A stretch of 34,700 nt of DNA from CAYSBE01 sp046309355 (GTDB taxonomy: Bacteria; Bacteroidota; Bacteroidia; UKL13-3), in assembly GCA_046309355.1 (NCBI GenBank), contig JBKCPL010000056.1, positions 1 through 34,700 of the forward strand, written 5' to 3'. Under the pieces are notes generated by a model that was given only the letters and a program-made list of their open reading frames with translations, was not told where the DNA came from and did no database searches. The position numbers were made by a program, and so were the translations under genes. The number at the start of each line of letters is the position of its first letter. Position 1 is the first letter of the stretch. Shown here in pieces: positions 1 to 6,803 of this stretch.

Positions 1-1394
1 ACTACCGAACCTTCGCCACCGGCATTGGCTACAATCTGACGCAGCGGCTCTTCTATCGCTCTGCGTATGATTTGTATACCTGTATTTTCGTCTTCGTTGG
101 CACCTTTCAGTTTCTCCAGTGATTCAATAGCACGGATGTAGGCTACTCCACCACCTGCAATAATGCCTTCTTCTACAGCTGCACGTGTTGCATGCAGAGC
201 ATCATCTACACGGTCTTTTTTCTCTTTCATTTCTACTTCAGTAGCTGCACCTATATAGAGCACGGCAACACCACCGGCTAACTTAGCCAAACGCTCCTGC
301 AGTTTTTCTTTATCATAATCAGAAGTGGTTGATTCAATCTGAGCCTTGATTTGTCCGATACGTGCAGTGATTTCTTCTTTTTTGCCGGCACCGTTGATGA
401 TCGTAGTATTGTCTTTATCAATAGATACTTTTTCAGCTTTGCCTAAATACGTCAAATCTGCATTATCCAGTTTAAATCCACGCTCTTCGCTGATTACTGT
501 TCCGCCAGTTAATATGGCGATGTCTTCCAGCATGGCTTTTCTGCGGTCGCCAAAGCCCGGAGCTTTCACGGCAGCAATTTTTAATGCACCACGTATTTTG
601 TTTACCACTAATGTAGCCAGTGCTTCACCTTCTACATCTTCAGCAATAATTAAAAGAGGTTTGCCGGTTTGTACCACTTGCTCCAGTATTGGAAGTAGTT
701 CTTTCATGTTGCTTACTTTTTTATCGTAAATCAAAATAAAAGGCTGATCCAGTTCGGCTTCCATTTTATCGGGGTTGGTCACAAAATAGGGTGAAAGATA
801 ACCGCGGTCGAACTGCATGCCTTCTACCGTTTTTACTTCGGTTTCGGTTCCTTTGGCTTCTTCTACGGTTATTACGCCTTCTTTGCCCACTTTAGCCATT
901 GCATCAGCAATCAGCGTACCGATTACTTCATCGTTATTGGCCGATATACTGGCAACTTGCTTTATTTTATTGTTATCGTTGCCAACTTCCTGCGATTGTT
1001 TTTTCAGGTTTTCTACAACTGCTGTAACGGCTTTGTCAATACCGCGTTTCAAATCCATCGGATTGGCGCCTGCGGCCACGTTTTTCAAACCGGCAGATAC
1101 GATAGCCTGAGCAAGTACAGTAGCCGTTGTAGTTCCGTCACCTGCCTGATCGGCCGTTTTTGAAGCTACTTCTTTTACCATTTGTGCACCCATGTTTTCG
1201 ATAGGGTCTTTCAATTCTATTTCTTTGGCTACGGTAACACCGTCTTTAGTTACTGCCGGAGAACCAAATTTTTTATCGATAACTACGTTGCGTCCTTTTG
1301 GTCCAAGGGTTACTTTCACGGCATTTGCCAATGCGTCAACACCGCGTTTTAATCCATCGCGGGCATCTACGTTATACTGAATTTTTTTTGACAT
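1..1394 (-). CDS. groL: Chaperonin GroEL (60 kDa), 3' end cut by window edge
   Basis: ATP-driven cytosolic folding chamber subunit that works with GroES. Reading from the ATG at 1394, the protein starts MSKKIQYNVDARDGLKRGVD and runs open to base 1, giving about 464 residues; the family is about 545, so roughly 80 C-terminal residues lie outside the window. The GDGTTTATVL nucleotide-binding motif is present, with its catalytic Asp at residue 86 (the counterpart of E. coli D87). The gene lies 33 bases downstream of groES on the same strand, the usual groESL operon. I looked for a CIRCE (HrcA) inverted repeat and a sigma-32-like promoter upstream of groES and saw neither. Confidence 0.98.
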   Translation of the reverse strand, partial: MSKKIQYNVDARDGLKRGVDALANAVKVTLGPKGRNVVIDKKFGSPAVTKDGVTVAKEIELKDPIENMGAQMVKEVASKTADQAGDGTTTATVLAQAIVSAGLKNVAAGANPMDLKRGIDKAVTAVVENLKKQSQEVGNDNNKIKQVASISANNDEVIGTLIADAMAKVGKEGVITVEEAKGTETEVKTVEGMQFDRGYLSPYFVTNPDKMEAELDQPFILIYDKKVSNMKELLPILEQVVQTGKPLLIIAEDVEGEALATLVVNKIRGALKIAAVKAPGFGDRRKAMLEDIAILTGGTVISEERGFKLDNADLTYLGKAEKVSIDKDNTTIINGAGKKEEITARIGQIKAQIESTTSDYDKEKLQERLAKLAGGVAVLYIGAATEVEMKEKKDRVDDALHATRAAVEEGIIAGGGVAYIRAIESLEKLKGANEDENTGIQIIRRAIEEPLRQIVANAGGEGSV

Positions 1395-1427
1395 ACTGTT
1401 TGAATATTAATTGTTTTAAATTGATAA

Positions 1428-1703
1428 TTAGATAATTGCGAAAATATCGGATTCGCGCATGATTAAGTACTCTTTCCCCTCAATGGTTATTTCTGTACCA
1501 GCATATTTGCCGTAAAGTACGGTATCACCTGCTTTTACGGTCATCGGCTCATCTTTTTTACCGTTTCCTGCTGCCACTACTTTACCGCGTTGTGGCTTTT
1601 CTTTGGCGGTGTCGGGGATAAAAATGCCTGAGGCGGTTTTCTCTTCAGCTGGCGCGGGTTCAACCAGAACCCTGTCGGCCAATGGTTTTAAGTTTACTGA
1701 CAT
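1428..1703 (-). CDS. groS: Co-chaperonin GroES (10 kDa)
   Basis: Heptameric lid of the GroEL chamber. The protein is 91 residues, standard for the family. It opens with MSVNLKPLADRVLVEPAPAE and carries the mobile loop (EEKTASGIFIPDTAKEKPQ, about residues 20-38) and the closing YLIMRESDIFAII segment. It is the first gene of the groES-groEL operon. It is divergent from the sigma factor gene, with about 180 bases between the two start codons. I could not assign a confident promoter on this strand; a TACATTTA sequence about 20 bases before the ATG is only a weak -7 candidate. Confidence 0.98.
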   Translation of the reverse strand: MSVNLKPLADRVLVEPAPAEEKTASGIFIPDTAKEKPQRGKVVAAGNGKKDEPMTVKAGDTVLYGKYAGTEITIEGKEYLIMRESDIFAII

Positions 1704-1835
1704 ATATGTTTTTTATTAAATGTAAATTGAATGACGTTCACTCCCTATCACAAGCTGTGCCACCCGGCTATACATGACATTTTTAACGCAATTAGGCTAA
1801 AATAGACCCAAAACTGACAGCTAAAATGCGAAAGC

Positions 1836-1869
1836 TTGGCAGTATGCAACCCAATAACGTGTAACTTTG
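1836..1869 (+). promoter_or_regulatory. Bacteroidota-type promoter for the ECF sigma factor gene
   Basis: TAACTTTG at 1862-1869 fits the Bacteroidota -7 consensus TAnnTTTG at every fixed base. A TTG at 1836-1838 lies 23 bases upstream as a -33 element. The -7 box ends 15 bases before the ATG at 1885, so the leader would be very short. This also argues against the in-frame TTG at 1867, which lies inside the box. Confidence 0.6.
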
Positions 1870-1884
1870 ACTAACCGAATACAC

Positions 1885-2448
1885 ATGCAATTATCAGAAA
1901 CCGATATCATTTTAGGCTGCATACATGGCGACAGAAAGTGTCAAAAATTGATTTATGACCGGTTTTCGGGCAAAATGCTCGCTGTGTGTATGCGTTACGC
2001 CAAGGATAGGGCCGAGGCTGAAGACATGCTGCAGGAGGGGTTTATTAAGGTGTTTTTGAATATTGAACGCTTTAAGAATGAGGGTAGTTTTGAAGGGTGG
2101 GTAAGACGTATTATGATTTTTACAGCTATAAACCTCTATAAATACCGTATGCGGAAATTTCAGGAAGATTTGGATCATGAACATGTTGATGCCCCGTATC
2201 AGGATGATTTGATAGAAAAAATATCTGTGAAAGAACTGCTTGCCTTAATTCAGCAAATGCCCGAAGGCTACCGAATGGTGTTTAACCTATATGCCATTGA
2301 AGGATATACACACAATGAAATTAGCCAAATGATGGGAATTGCGGAAGGTACCTCTAAGTCACAGTATGCCAGGGCTCGTGTATACATGCAACACGTAATC
2401 GCTAAACATTATCAGATACTCAATGAACCTTTTCGGGAACCCAAATAA
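1885..2448 (+). CDS. ECF-type RNA polymerase sigma factor
   Basis: A 187-residue sigma-70 family (ECF) factor that would redirect RNA polymerase to a specific gene set. Region 2 is visible around residues 20-85 (LIYDRFSGKMLAVCMRYAKD, AEAEDMLQEGFIKVFLNIERF, GWVRRIMIFTAINLYK). Region 4 lies around 115-170 (MPEGYRMVFNLYAIEGYTHN, EISQMMGIAEGTSKSQYARA), with a helix-turn-helix. There is no extra C-terminal domain. I start at ATG 1885 because the longer in-frame TTG start at 1867 overlaps the -7 box. Its last 26 bases overlap the next gene, so the two are probably translated together, and that gene is most likely its membrane regulator. The regulon cannot be read from this window. Confidence 0.93.
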   Translation: MQLSETDIILGCIHGDRKCQKLIYDRFSGKMLAVCMRYAKDRAEAEDMLQEGFIKVFLNIERFKNEGSFEGWVRRIMIFTAINLYKYRMRKFQEDLDHEHVDAPYQDDLIEKISVKELLALIQQMPEGYRMVFNLYAIEGYTHNEISQMMGIAEGTSKSQYARARVYMQHVIAKHYQILNEPFREPK

Positions 2449-4030
2449 GAAGATGGAAGCAAAGCTGCAGCAACGATTTAACGAGCTGGAAATAACTCCT
2501 TCGGCATCGTTGTGGCAGCGTATTGAGTCTGAACTTCCGGAAGGCGAAATGGAACAAAAGATACGTGCACAACTGAATGATGCAGAGTTAAAACAAACCA
2601 ACCGCTTGTGGGATAAAATATCCAGCGAATTGCCCGGTACAAATGAAGGTCCCACATTCAGGCACTGGGGACTTACAACCGTGTTAGGTGTATTTTTAGT
2701 TGCTGCCATCGGGTATGTTTTCACTGTGAATCAGCAGAATCAGAAAGTAGCAACTACATTAAAAAATGAGCAGCAGGCTAAAAATACCGAAGCATCGCAA
2801 AAACATGTTTCCGATAACTCGGCACAGGAGAATATCGCTAAAGATAATAACAAAAGCAGTTCCGCGATCAATCAATCCTTATCAACTAATCACGGGACTT
2901 CAGCCTCTGCAGTTGCTAAGCCGTCTGTAAGTAGTCAATCTGACCAAGAAATATCAGCACGACCAGTTAATCGCTCAACAGCTGCGACTGCACGTAAGCA
3001 AATCTATTCGAGTATTGCCACTACCCCAGCTTCTCAGGTAAATGAATTAAAACCCCGAGAAACTATCGCTTCCCATTCATTACTTCCTAAGGCTTTGGTG
3101 GATGCGCCTGAGCAAAATGTGGCCGCTGCATCTCGTATCGAGCAAAATACCGATTCGGGTAGCACCAAACAACTTATACCGATAGTGCTCGAACCTGAGA
3201 TTAAGTCATCTGCTGAATCCAATGCACTTGAAATTGGCAAAGACCCTGGCCAAGCATTAACTGTTGTATCCGATTCGGCCATACAGCAAGCACCCGTTCC
3301 TGCAAGTGTACTGACCGGTAATGAGGAGCTTACTCCTTTTTCACTAACTGCCACCGCAGGCGTTAATTATTCAATGATGCGACTGGCTTTGCCTTCCACT
3401 ACGCAGCAGTATCCACTGGCAGAAAACAAAGCATTGCGTGAATCGCTGGAAAAGCCCTCCGTTGACTTTGCATTTTCATTTCTGGTTGATTATAAACTGA
3501 ACGAGAGGATAAGGATTTCTGCCGGTATTGGCAGGGTTATTTTTAGTCAGAGCTTTTCATACAATGTAGCCAAACCCATGGTTGGTCCCACAACTACAGA
3601 AAGCATTGCGAATATGACATTTGCCTCTGATTCTATCGTGCAGGGTGATGCCTACAACCAAATTATACGTTATACGTGGACAGAATTACCGCTGCTGGTT
3701 ACCTGGAGCTTTAAGTCGAAGTCCAGGTGGCAATTGGGTGTTCAAGCCGGTTTATCATACGCCTTATTAAGCACTGTTCAGGCGAATATGGTGAACTATG
3801 ACAATGTGGGTATACTGGTACTGAATGAGAAGTCTTCATTTCCGGGTTTTCAAAACCACGTATTTGCTTTGCTAAATCCTACATTGGCCTACTCATGGAA
3901 ACCCGATGTGGAGTTTTTGCTGCAACCTACAATCAGGTATGCCATGAACAGCATGGTTGAAAACAGTAACTGGGTGCAGCAGTATCCGGTATTATTGGGT
4001 ATAAATGTAGCCATGCGCAAGCGTTTCTAA
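2423..4030 (+). CDS. Probable dual membrane-spanning anti-sigma factor (Dma-like) with C-terminal outer-membrane beta-barrel
   Basis: A 535-residue protein with an unusual layout. Residues 1-80 are charged and helical and hold a duplicated motif, PSASLWQRIESELP (26-39) and QTNRLWDKISSELP (58-71), with a 32-residue period. One hydrophobic helix follows at about 83-102 with no signal peptide before it. Residues about 103-300 are Ser/Thr/Ala/Gln-rich and look disordered. The last 225 or so residues alternate like an outer-membrane beta-barrel and end in GINVAMRKRF, a terminal Phe as in beta-barrel assembly signals. The order (cytoplasmic sigma-binding part, inner-membrane helix, periplasmic linker, outer-membrane barrel) matches the Dma class described in Bacteroides thetaiotaomicron. 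The start overlaps the ECF sigma gene by 26 bases; ATG 2453 is an alternative. The anti-sigma role is inferred from position and layout; the gene could otherwise be annotated simply as a porin-family protein. Confidence 0.8.
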   Translation: MNLFGNPNKKMEAKLQQRFNELEITPSASLWQRIESELPEGEMEQKIRAQLNDAELKQTNRLWDKISSELPGTNEGPTFRHWGLTTVLGVFLVAAIGYVFTVNQQNQKVATTLKNEQQAKNTEASQKHVSDNSAQENIAKDNNKSSSAINQSLSTNHGTSASAVAKPSVSSQSDQEISARPVNRSTAATARKQIYSSIATTPASQVNELKPRETIASHSLLPKALVDAPEQNVAAASRIEQNTDSGSTKQLIPIVLEPEIKSSAESNALEIGKDPGQALTVVSDSAIQQAPVPASVLTGNEELTPFSLTATAGVNYSMMRLALPSTTQQYPLAENKALRESLEKPSVDFAFSFLVDYKLNERIRISAGIGRVIFSQSFSYNVAKPMVGPTTTESIANMTFASDSIVQGDAYNQIIRYTWTELPLLVTWSFKSKSRWQLGVQAGLSYALLSTVQANMVNYDNVGILVLNEKSSFPGFQNHVFALLNPTLAYSWKPDVEFLLQPTIRYAMNSMVENSNWVQQYPVLLGINVAMRKRF

Positions 4031-4042
4031 GGAAGTAATAGT

Positions 4043-4065
4043 AACTGTATAATTTTACAGTTTTT
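4043..4065 (+). terminator. Weak intrinsic terminator after the Dma-like gene
   Basis: AACTGTA (4043-4049) pairs with TACAGTT (4056-4062) around a six-base loop and runs into a stretch of T ending at 4065. The stem is only 7 bp and A/T-rich, so it may be leaky. It starts 12 bases after the stop codon at 4030. Confidence 0.45.
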
Positions 4066-4090
4066 CAACCGGTTTTTCTAATTCAAACCG

Positions 4091-4121
4091 TTGACACCTA
4101 ATCCTAAATTCAGTACCTTCA
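4091..4121 (+). promoter_or_regulatory. Promoter for the conserved protein at 4154
   Basis: TTG at 4091-4093 is followed after 20 bases by TACCTTCA at 4114-4121, which matches TAnnTTTG except in the last two bases. The spacing is right for the Bacteroidota housekeeping sigma. The nominal TTG start of the longest open frame is this -33 element, so translation more likely begins at ATG 4154. Confidence 0.5.
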
Positions 4122-4153
4122 CGTTATACATTTTCAGAAAGGAGTTGTCACGC

Positions 4154-4861
4154 ATGAAATCGTTGAATCCAAACTGGTTTTATCAGGATTTGCCGGACTT
4201 TGAGTACAAGAAATACGTATTGCTGGCTTATTTAAACAATGTACATAAGCAGTTTAATGAAACGCGCTTATACCCCGGATTGGCCGATCTGGTGATGCAC
4301 TACAGAACACTCATTGAATTTCGCAAAAATCACGAGCAGTTTTATTCCTCATTTCCCGATACGCTTGAACGCATCGATTTGACTGATTTTACACGAGCAT
4401 TCAGTAAGGCAGTGGAAGATGATATGCTCATGAAACACATTGAAGAAGTGGTGAATTATGCCATTCCTGCTATTCGTAAACACCTGGATGAAGGCAAAGA
4501 AATTTATGAGTTTATGGAGAAGGAAATAGCCATGTATCCGGTAGGAATTTTGCCGCTGTATAAAATGGAGGGGTATATGTTTATACGTGATGGTGACAGC
4601 ACTGAAATAAAAGTGTACGAATACGGCATTAAGTTTTTCCAGCACGAACACAGTAGCTACAGGGCGGTAAATACCGAATACGTTACGTCTTACAGGAGAA
4701 GTATGGTGAATACTTCGGAGAATATAAAGATAGAATTGATTCGAACACGCAAGAAGTTGCCAAACCCTGCTGCCTTTTCAGTAGAAACAAACTATGAATA
4801 CCCGCTTCAGGAAACTATTATACCTATAGCTAAGCGGTTATTGATGCAGTATGTACAATAA
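4154..4861 (+). CDS. Conserved protein of unknown function
   Basis: A 235-residue soluble protein starting MKSLNPNWFYQDLPDFEYKK. I recall similar proteins as conserved in Bacteroidota but know no function. It has no signal peptide or membrane helix. The first half is helical and rich in aromatic and charged residues (YLNNVHKQFNETRLYPGLAD); the second half (YKMEGYMFIRDGDSTEIKVYEYG) looks like beta strands. I chose ATG 4154 because the longer TTG start at 4091 sits in the promoter, and because AAAGGAG (4138-4144) lies 9 bases upstream of the ATG, a Shine-Dalgarno-like sequence that is uncommon in this phylum. It stands alone, convergent with secG, separated from it by a bidirectional terminator. 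Confidence 0.85.
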   Translation: MKSLNPNWFYQDLPDFEYKKYVLLAYLNNVHKQFNETRLYPGLADLVMHYRTLIEFRKNHEQFYSSFPDTLERIDLTDFTRAFSKAVEDDMLMKHIEEVVNYAIPAIRKHLDEGKEIYEFMEKEIAMYPVGILPLYKMEGYMFIRDGDSTEIKVYEYGIKFFQHEHSSYRAVNTEYVTSYRRSMVNTSENIKIELIRTRKKLPNPAAFSVETNYEYPLQETIIPIAKRLLMQYVQ

Positions 4862-4888
4862 AAAATCCCCTGCCATGCAGAGGATTTT
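4862..4888. terminator. Bidirectional intrinsic terminator between convergent genes
   Basis: AAAATCCCCTGC (4862-4873) pairs with GCAGAGGATTTT (4877-4888) around a three-base loop. There is one C/A mismatch, and A/T tracts lie on both sides, so it can end transcripts from both the 4154 gene (plus) and the secG operon (minus). Confidence 0.85.
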
Positions 4889-4909
4889 ACTAGTTAAAAT
4901 AATGTTTAT

Positions 4910-5275
4910 TTACTGAGCAGGAGCAGCAGGTTGCTCTTGATTTTGTGCGCCATTTTCAGGTGATGCGGGAACAGTAGGAGGGGCTGCAGGTACACTGCTG
5001 CCATCAAAATTATTGAGTATTTCTGATTGAGGCCCTTCGGTTTCTGCCGAACTGGAACCTCTGAAAAAATTTGTAGACAATGAAAGTACGATAAGTACAC
5101 CGGCCAGTATCCAAGTGGCTTTTTCTACTACATCGGTTGAGCGTTTTACTCCCATTATTTGATTGGGCGCTATAAAATTGGCAGCAATACCACCGCCTTT
5201 AGGGTTTTGAATCAGAACTATAAGCGTAAGCAGTACGCAGGCCACAATGATTAGTACAGAAATGAAGGTCAGCAT
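4910..5275 (-). CDS. secG: Preprotein translocase subunit SecG
   Basis: Small inner-membrane subunit of the SecYEG protein-export channel. The two expected membrane helices are seen at about residues 3-22 and 54-70, separated by the conserved loop NPKGGGIAANFIAPNQIMGV and RSTDVVEKATW. A 45-residue Pro/Ala/Gln/Asn-rich C-terminal tail (VPAAPPTVPASPENGAQNQE) extends beyond the core, giving 121 residues in all, as is common in Bacteroidota. Its ATG at 5275 is 3 bases after the stop of the TPR-like gene, so it is the last gene of the citrate synthase-lptE-TPR-secG run and ends at the terminator at 4862-4888. Confidence 0.95.
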   Translation of the reverse strand: MLTFISVLIIVACVLLTLIVLIQNPKGGGIAANFIAPNQIMGVKRSTDVVEKATWILAGVLIVLSLSTNFFRGSSSAETEGPQSEILNNFDGSSVPAAPPTVPASPENGAQNQEQPAAPAQ

Positions 5276-5278
5276 AGG

Positions 5279-6250
5279 TTAATCGTTGATTTCGTTTTTA
5301 ATTTTTTGAATAAGGTCGGCAAAGTAAGCAATTCTGTGAGGATAAATCAAACTTAATTTTTCGTAAGCCCTGATGGCTTTTTTATAGGCTTTTTGCCTGT
5401 AGTAGAGCTGTGCAAGGGTTTCCGTTACCAGTTCCTCGTCTTCCTGTATACTCTGACGGGCCATATTTACCGGATTGTAAAACTCAATTTTAGGCCTGCT
5501 TATACGTGGATTTTCGCGAATAAACTTATCTAATATGCTTTCAAACTCAGCGATGTTGCTCCTGGTTTCGGGTGCAGGCTTTTCTTCAGTAGTCTCTGCC
5601 GGTAACTTTTCATCCGCAGCAATGGATTGTGTTGCTGCTTCGGTAGCTGATACTTCCTGTTGTGAAGACTTAAGTAATTGAAGCCATTCGCTGAATGAAT
5701 GCTTTTCGTTTACAGGAACAGCACTGATTGATATCGGGTCGGTTACAGGTTTGTCGGAAGTTGCTTCAGTCTCTGTATGTTCAGTTGCTAATACCTGCAG
5801 GTGAGGAGGCTGTTCATCTGTTGGTATTGTTTCTCTGTTTTCAACCGGCACGATGGGTGCGGTAGCTGCCGTGTCTGATTCTAGGGCATTTGAAATGTGT
5901 TTTTCAACCTGATCGGCAAAATTGGCCGAATCGTTAGCAATTGGAGCGACAGGCTCTGGCGATGGGGTGGTCAGTAGTTGGTCAACCGCACTAGGTGCTG
6001 CCAAATCTGAAGGGTGTTTTATATCATAAATATACTGAAATAAAACTTCTCTGTCGGGCACCAGAATAGCCGTGTGGTGCAGTTGCTTATCAAAATCGTA
6101 GTGATTCAGGTTATGCAGTGTACGCAGGAGCATAGCCTGGCCTGCCTGAAACCAAGGAAAGTCAGAAAGAATATTTTTTAGCTCAGACAAATGCGCTTTG
6201 CTTAGGTTTTCCGGATGTTCGGCAACGATATGAAATTCGGCTTTATTCAC
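5279..6250 (-). CDS. TPR-like protein of unknown function, between lptE and secG
   Basis: A 323-residue protein without signal peptide or membrane helix. Residues 1-85 form a helical domain (HLSELKNILSDFPWFQAGQA, LHNLNHYDFDKQLHHTAILV). About 85-235 is a low-complexity acidic linker rich in Pro, Ala, Thr and Glu. The C-terminus (about 265-315) reads ETLAQLYYRQKAYKKAIRAY followed by EKLSLIYPHRIAYFADLI, a tetratricopeptide-type helix pair. Proteins of this shape recur beside secG in Bacteroidota as I remember it; the function is unknown to me. It may act as a scaffold at the envelope. It is separated from lptE by 43 bases and from secG by 3. Confidence 0.85.
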   Translation of the reverse strand: MNKAEFHIVAEHPENLSKAHLSELKNILSDFPWFQAGQAMLLRTLHNLNHYDFDKQLHHTAILVPDREVLFQYIYDIKHPSDLAAPSAVDQLLTTPSPEPVAPIANDSANFADQVEKHISNALESDTAATAPIVPVENRETIPTDEQPPHLQVLATEHTETEATSDKPVTDPISISAVPVNEKHSFSEWLQLLKSSQQEVSATEAATQSIAADEKLPAETTEEKPAPETRSNIAEFESILDKFIRENPRISRPKIEFYNPVNMARQSIQEDEELVTETLAQLYYRQKAYKKAIRAYEKLSLIYPHRIAYFADLIQKIKNEIND

Positions 6251-6293
6251 GTGTCAGATTCAAATAGTTCAAGCACAAGTTACATTAAATTCA

Positions 6294-6803
6294 TTACCAA
6301 TTGATCACAGCTTTATTAAAAATATCGGTAACCATCATATCGGTTATCTGATTGATTAATCCGGGCTCGGCTACTGCAAAGTTTTGAGTGGCCGGAAAAT
6401 CAGCGAAGTTGGTAAATGTTTGCGTAAAGTTTTTCTTCGGATCAATTCGGCTTTCAAACGTGATTTCGGCAACAATGGTAAGGCGGTTCACTGCGTTGGT
6501 TTGATTCCCCTGAATACCGACAGGTGCCGTAGTGTAATTTGTTATTTTACCGCTGAACTGAAAGTCACCGTCAGATTGCGCCAGTTTCAACTGCGTTTCA
6601 TTGATAAATTTTTGTTTCAATTTTTCGGTAAGCACCTGGCTAAGCGTTGGTGCTACTATGCTCGAAACGTTCCCAATATAGTCAACCGAAAATGTTTTGG
6701 CTTCAGGCGGTATGGATGCTCCGGTGTGCGAATAAATGCCACAGCCGGAATGTAGTGCTAACATACCGGCTGTGAAAAATATATATGTAAGTTGTTTAAT
6801 CAA
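6294..6803 (-). CDS. lptE: LptE-family LPS-assembly lipoprotein
   Basis: Outer-membrane lipoprotein that plugs the LptD barrel and helps insert lipopolysaccharide. It is 169 residues. The N-terminus MIKQLTYIFFTAGMLALHSGC is a lipoprotein signal with the acylated Cys at 21, followed by GIYSHTGASIPPEAKTFSVDYI, typical of Bacteroidota LptE. The start is TTG at 6803: the next upstream in-frame codon is the citrate synthase stop, and the first internal ATG would leave only MLALHSGC, too short for a signal. Stop and start therefore touch in the same frame, implying translational coupling to citrate synthase. Confidence 0.88.
   Translation of the reverse strand: MIKQLTYIFFTAGMLALHSGCGIYSHTGASIPPEAKTFSVDYIGNVSSIVAPTLSQVLTEKLKQKFINETQLKLAQSDGDFQFSGKITNYTTAPVGIQGNQTNAVNRLTIVAEITFESRIDPKKNFTQTFTNFADFPATQNFAVAEPGLINQITDMMVTDIFNKAVINW

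Noticed and set aside
346..1380. Several plus-strand open frames opposite groEL
   Set aside because: They are antisense to a clearly conserved groEL frame and have no recognisable protein features.
1704..1866. Search for a CIRCE/HrcA operator or sigma-32 promoter upstream of groES
   Set aside because: No TTAGCACTC/GAGTGCTAA-type inverted repeat and no CTTGAA/CCCCAT pair is present; TGGCAC...TTG bases near 1760-1740 (minus) do not have sigma-54 spacing.
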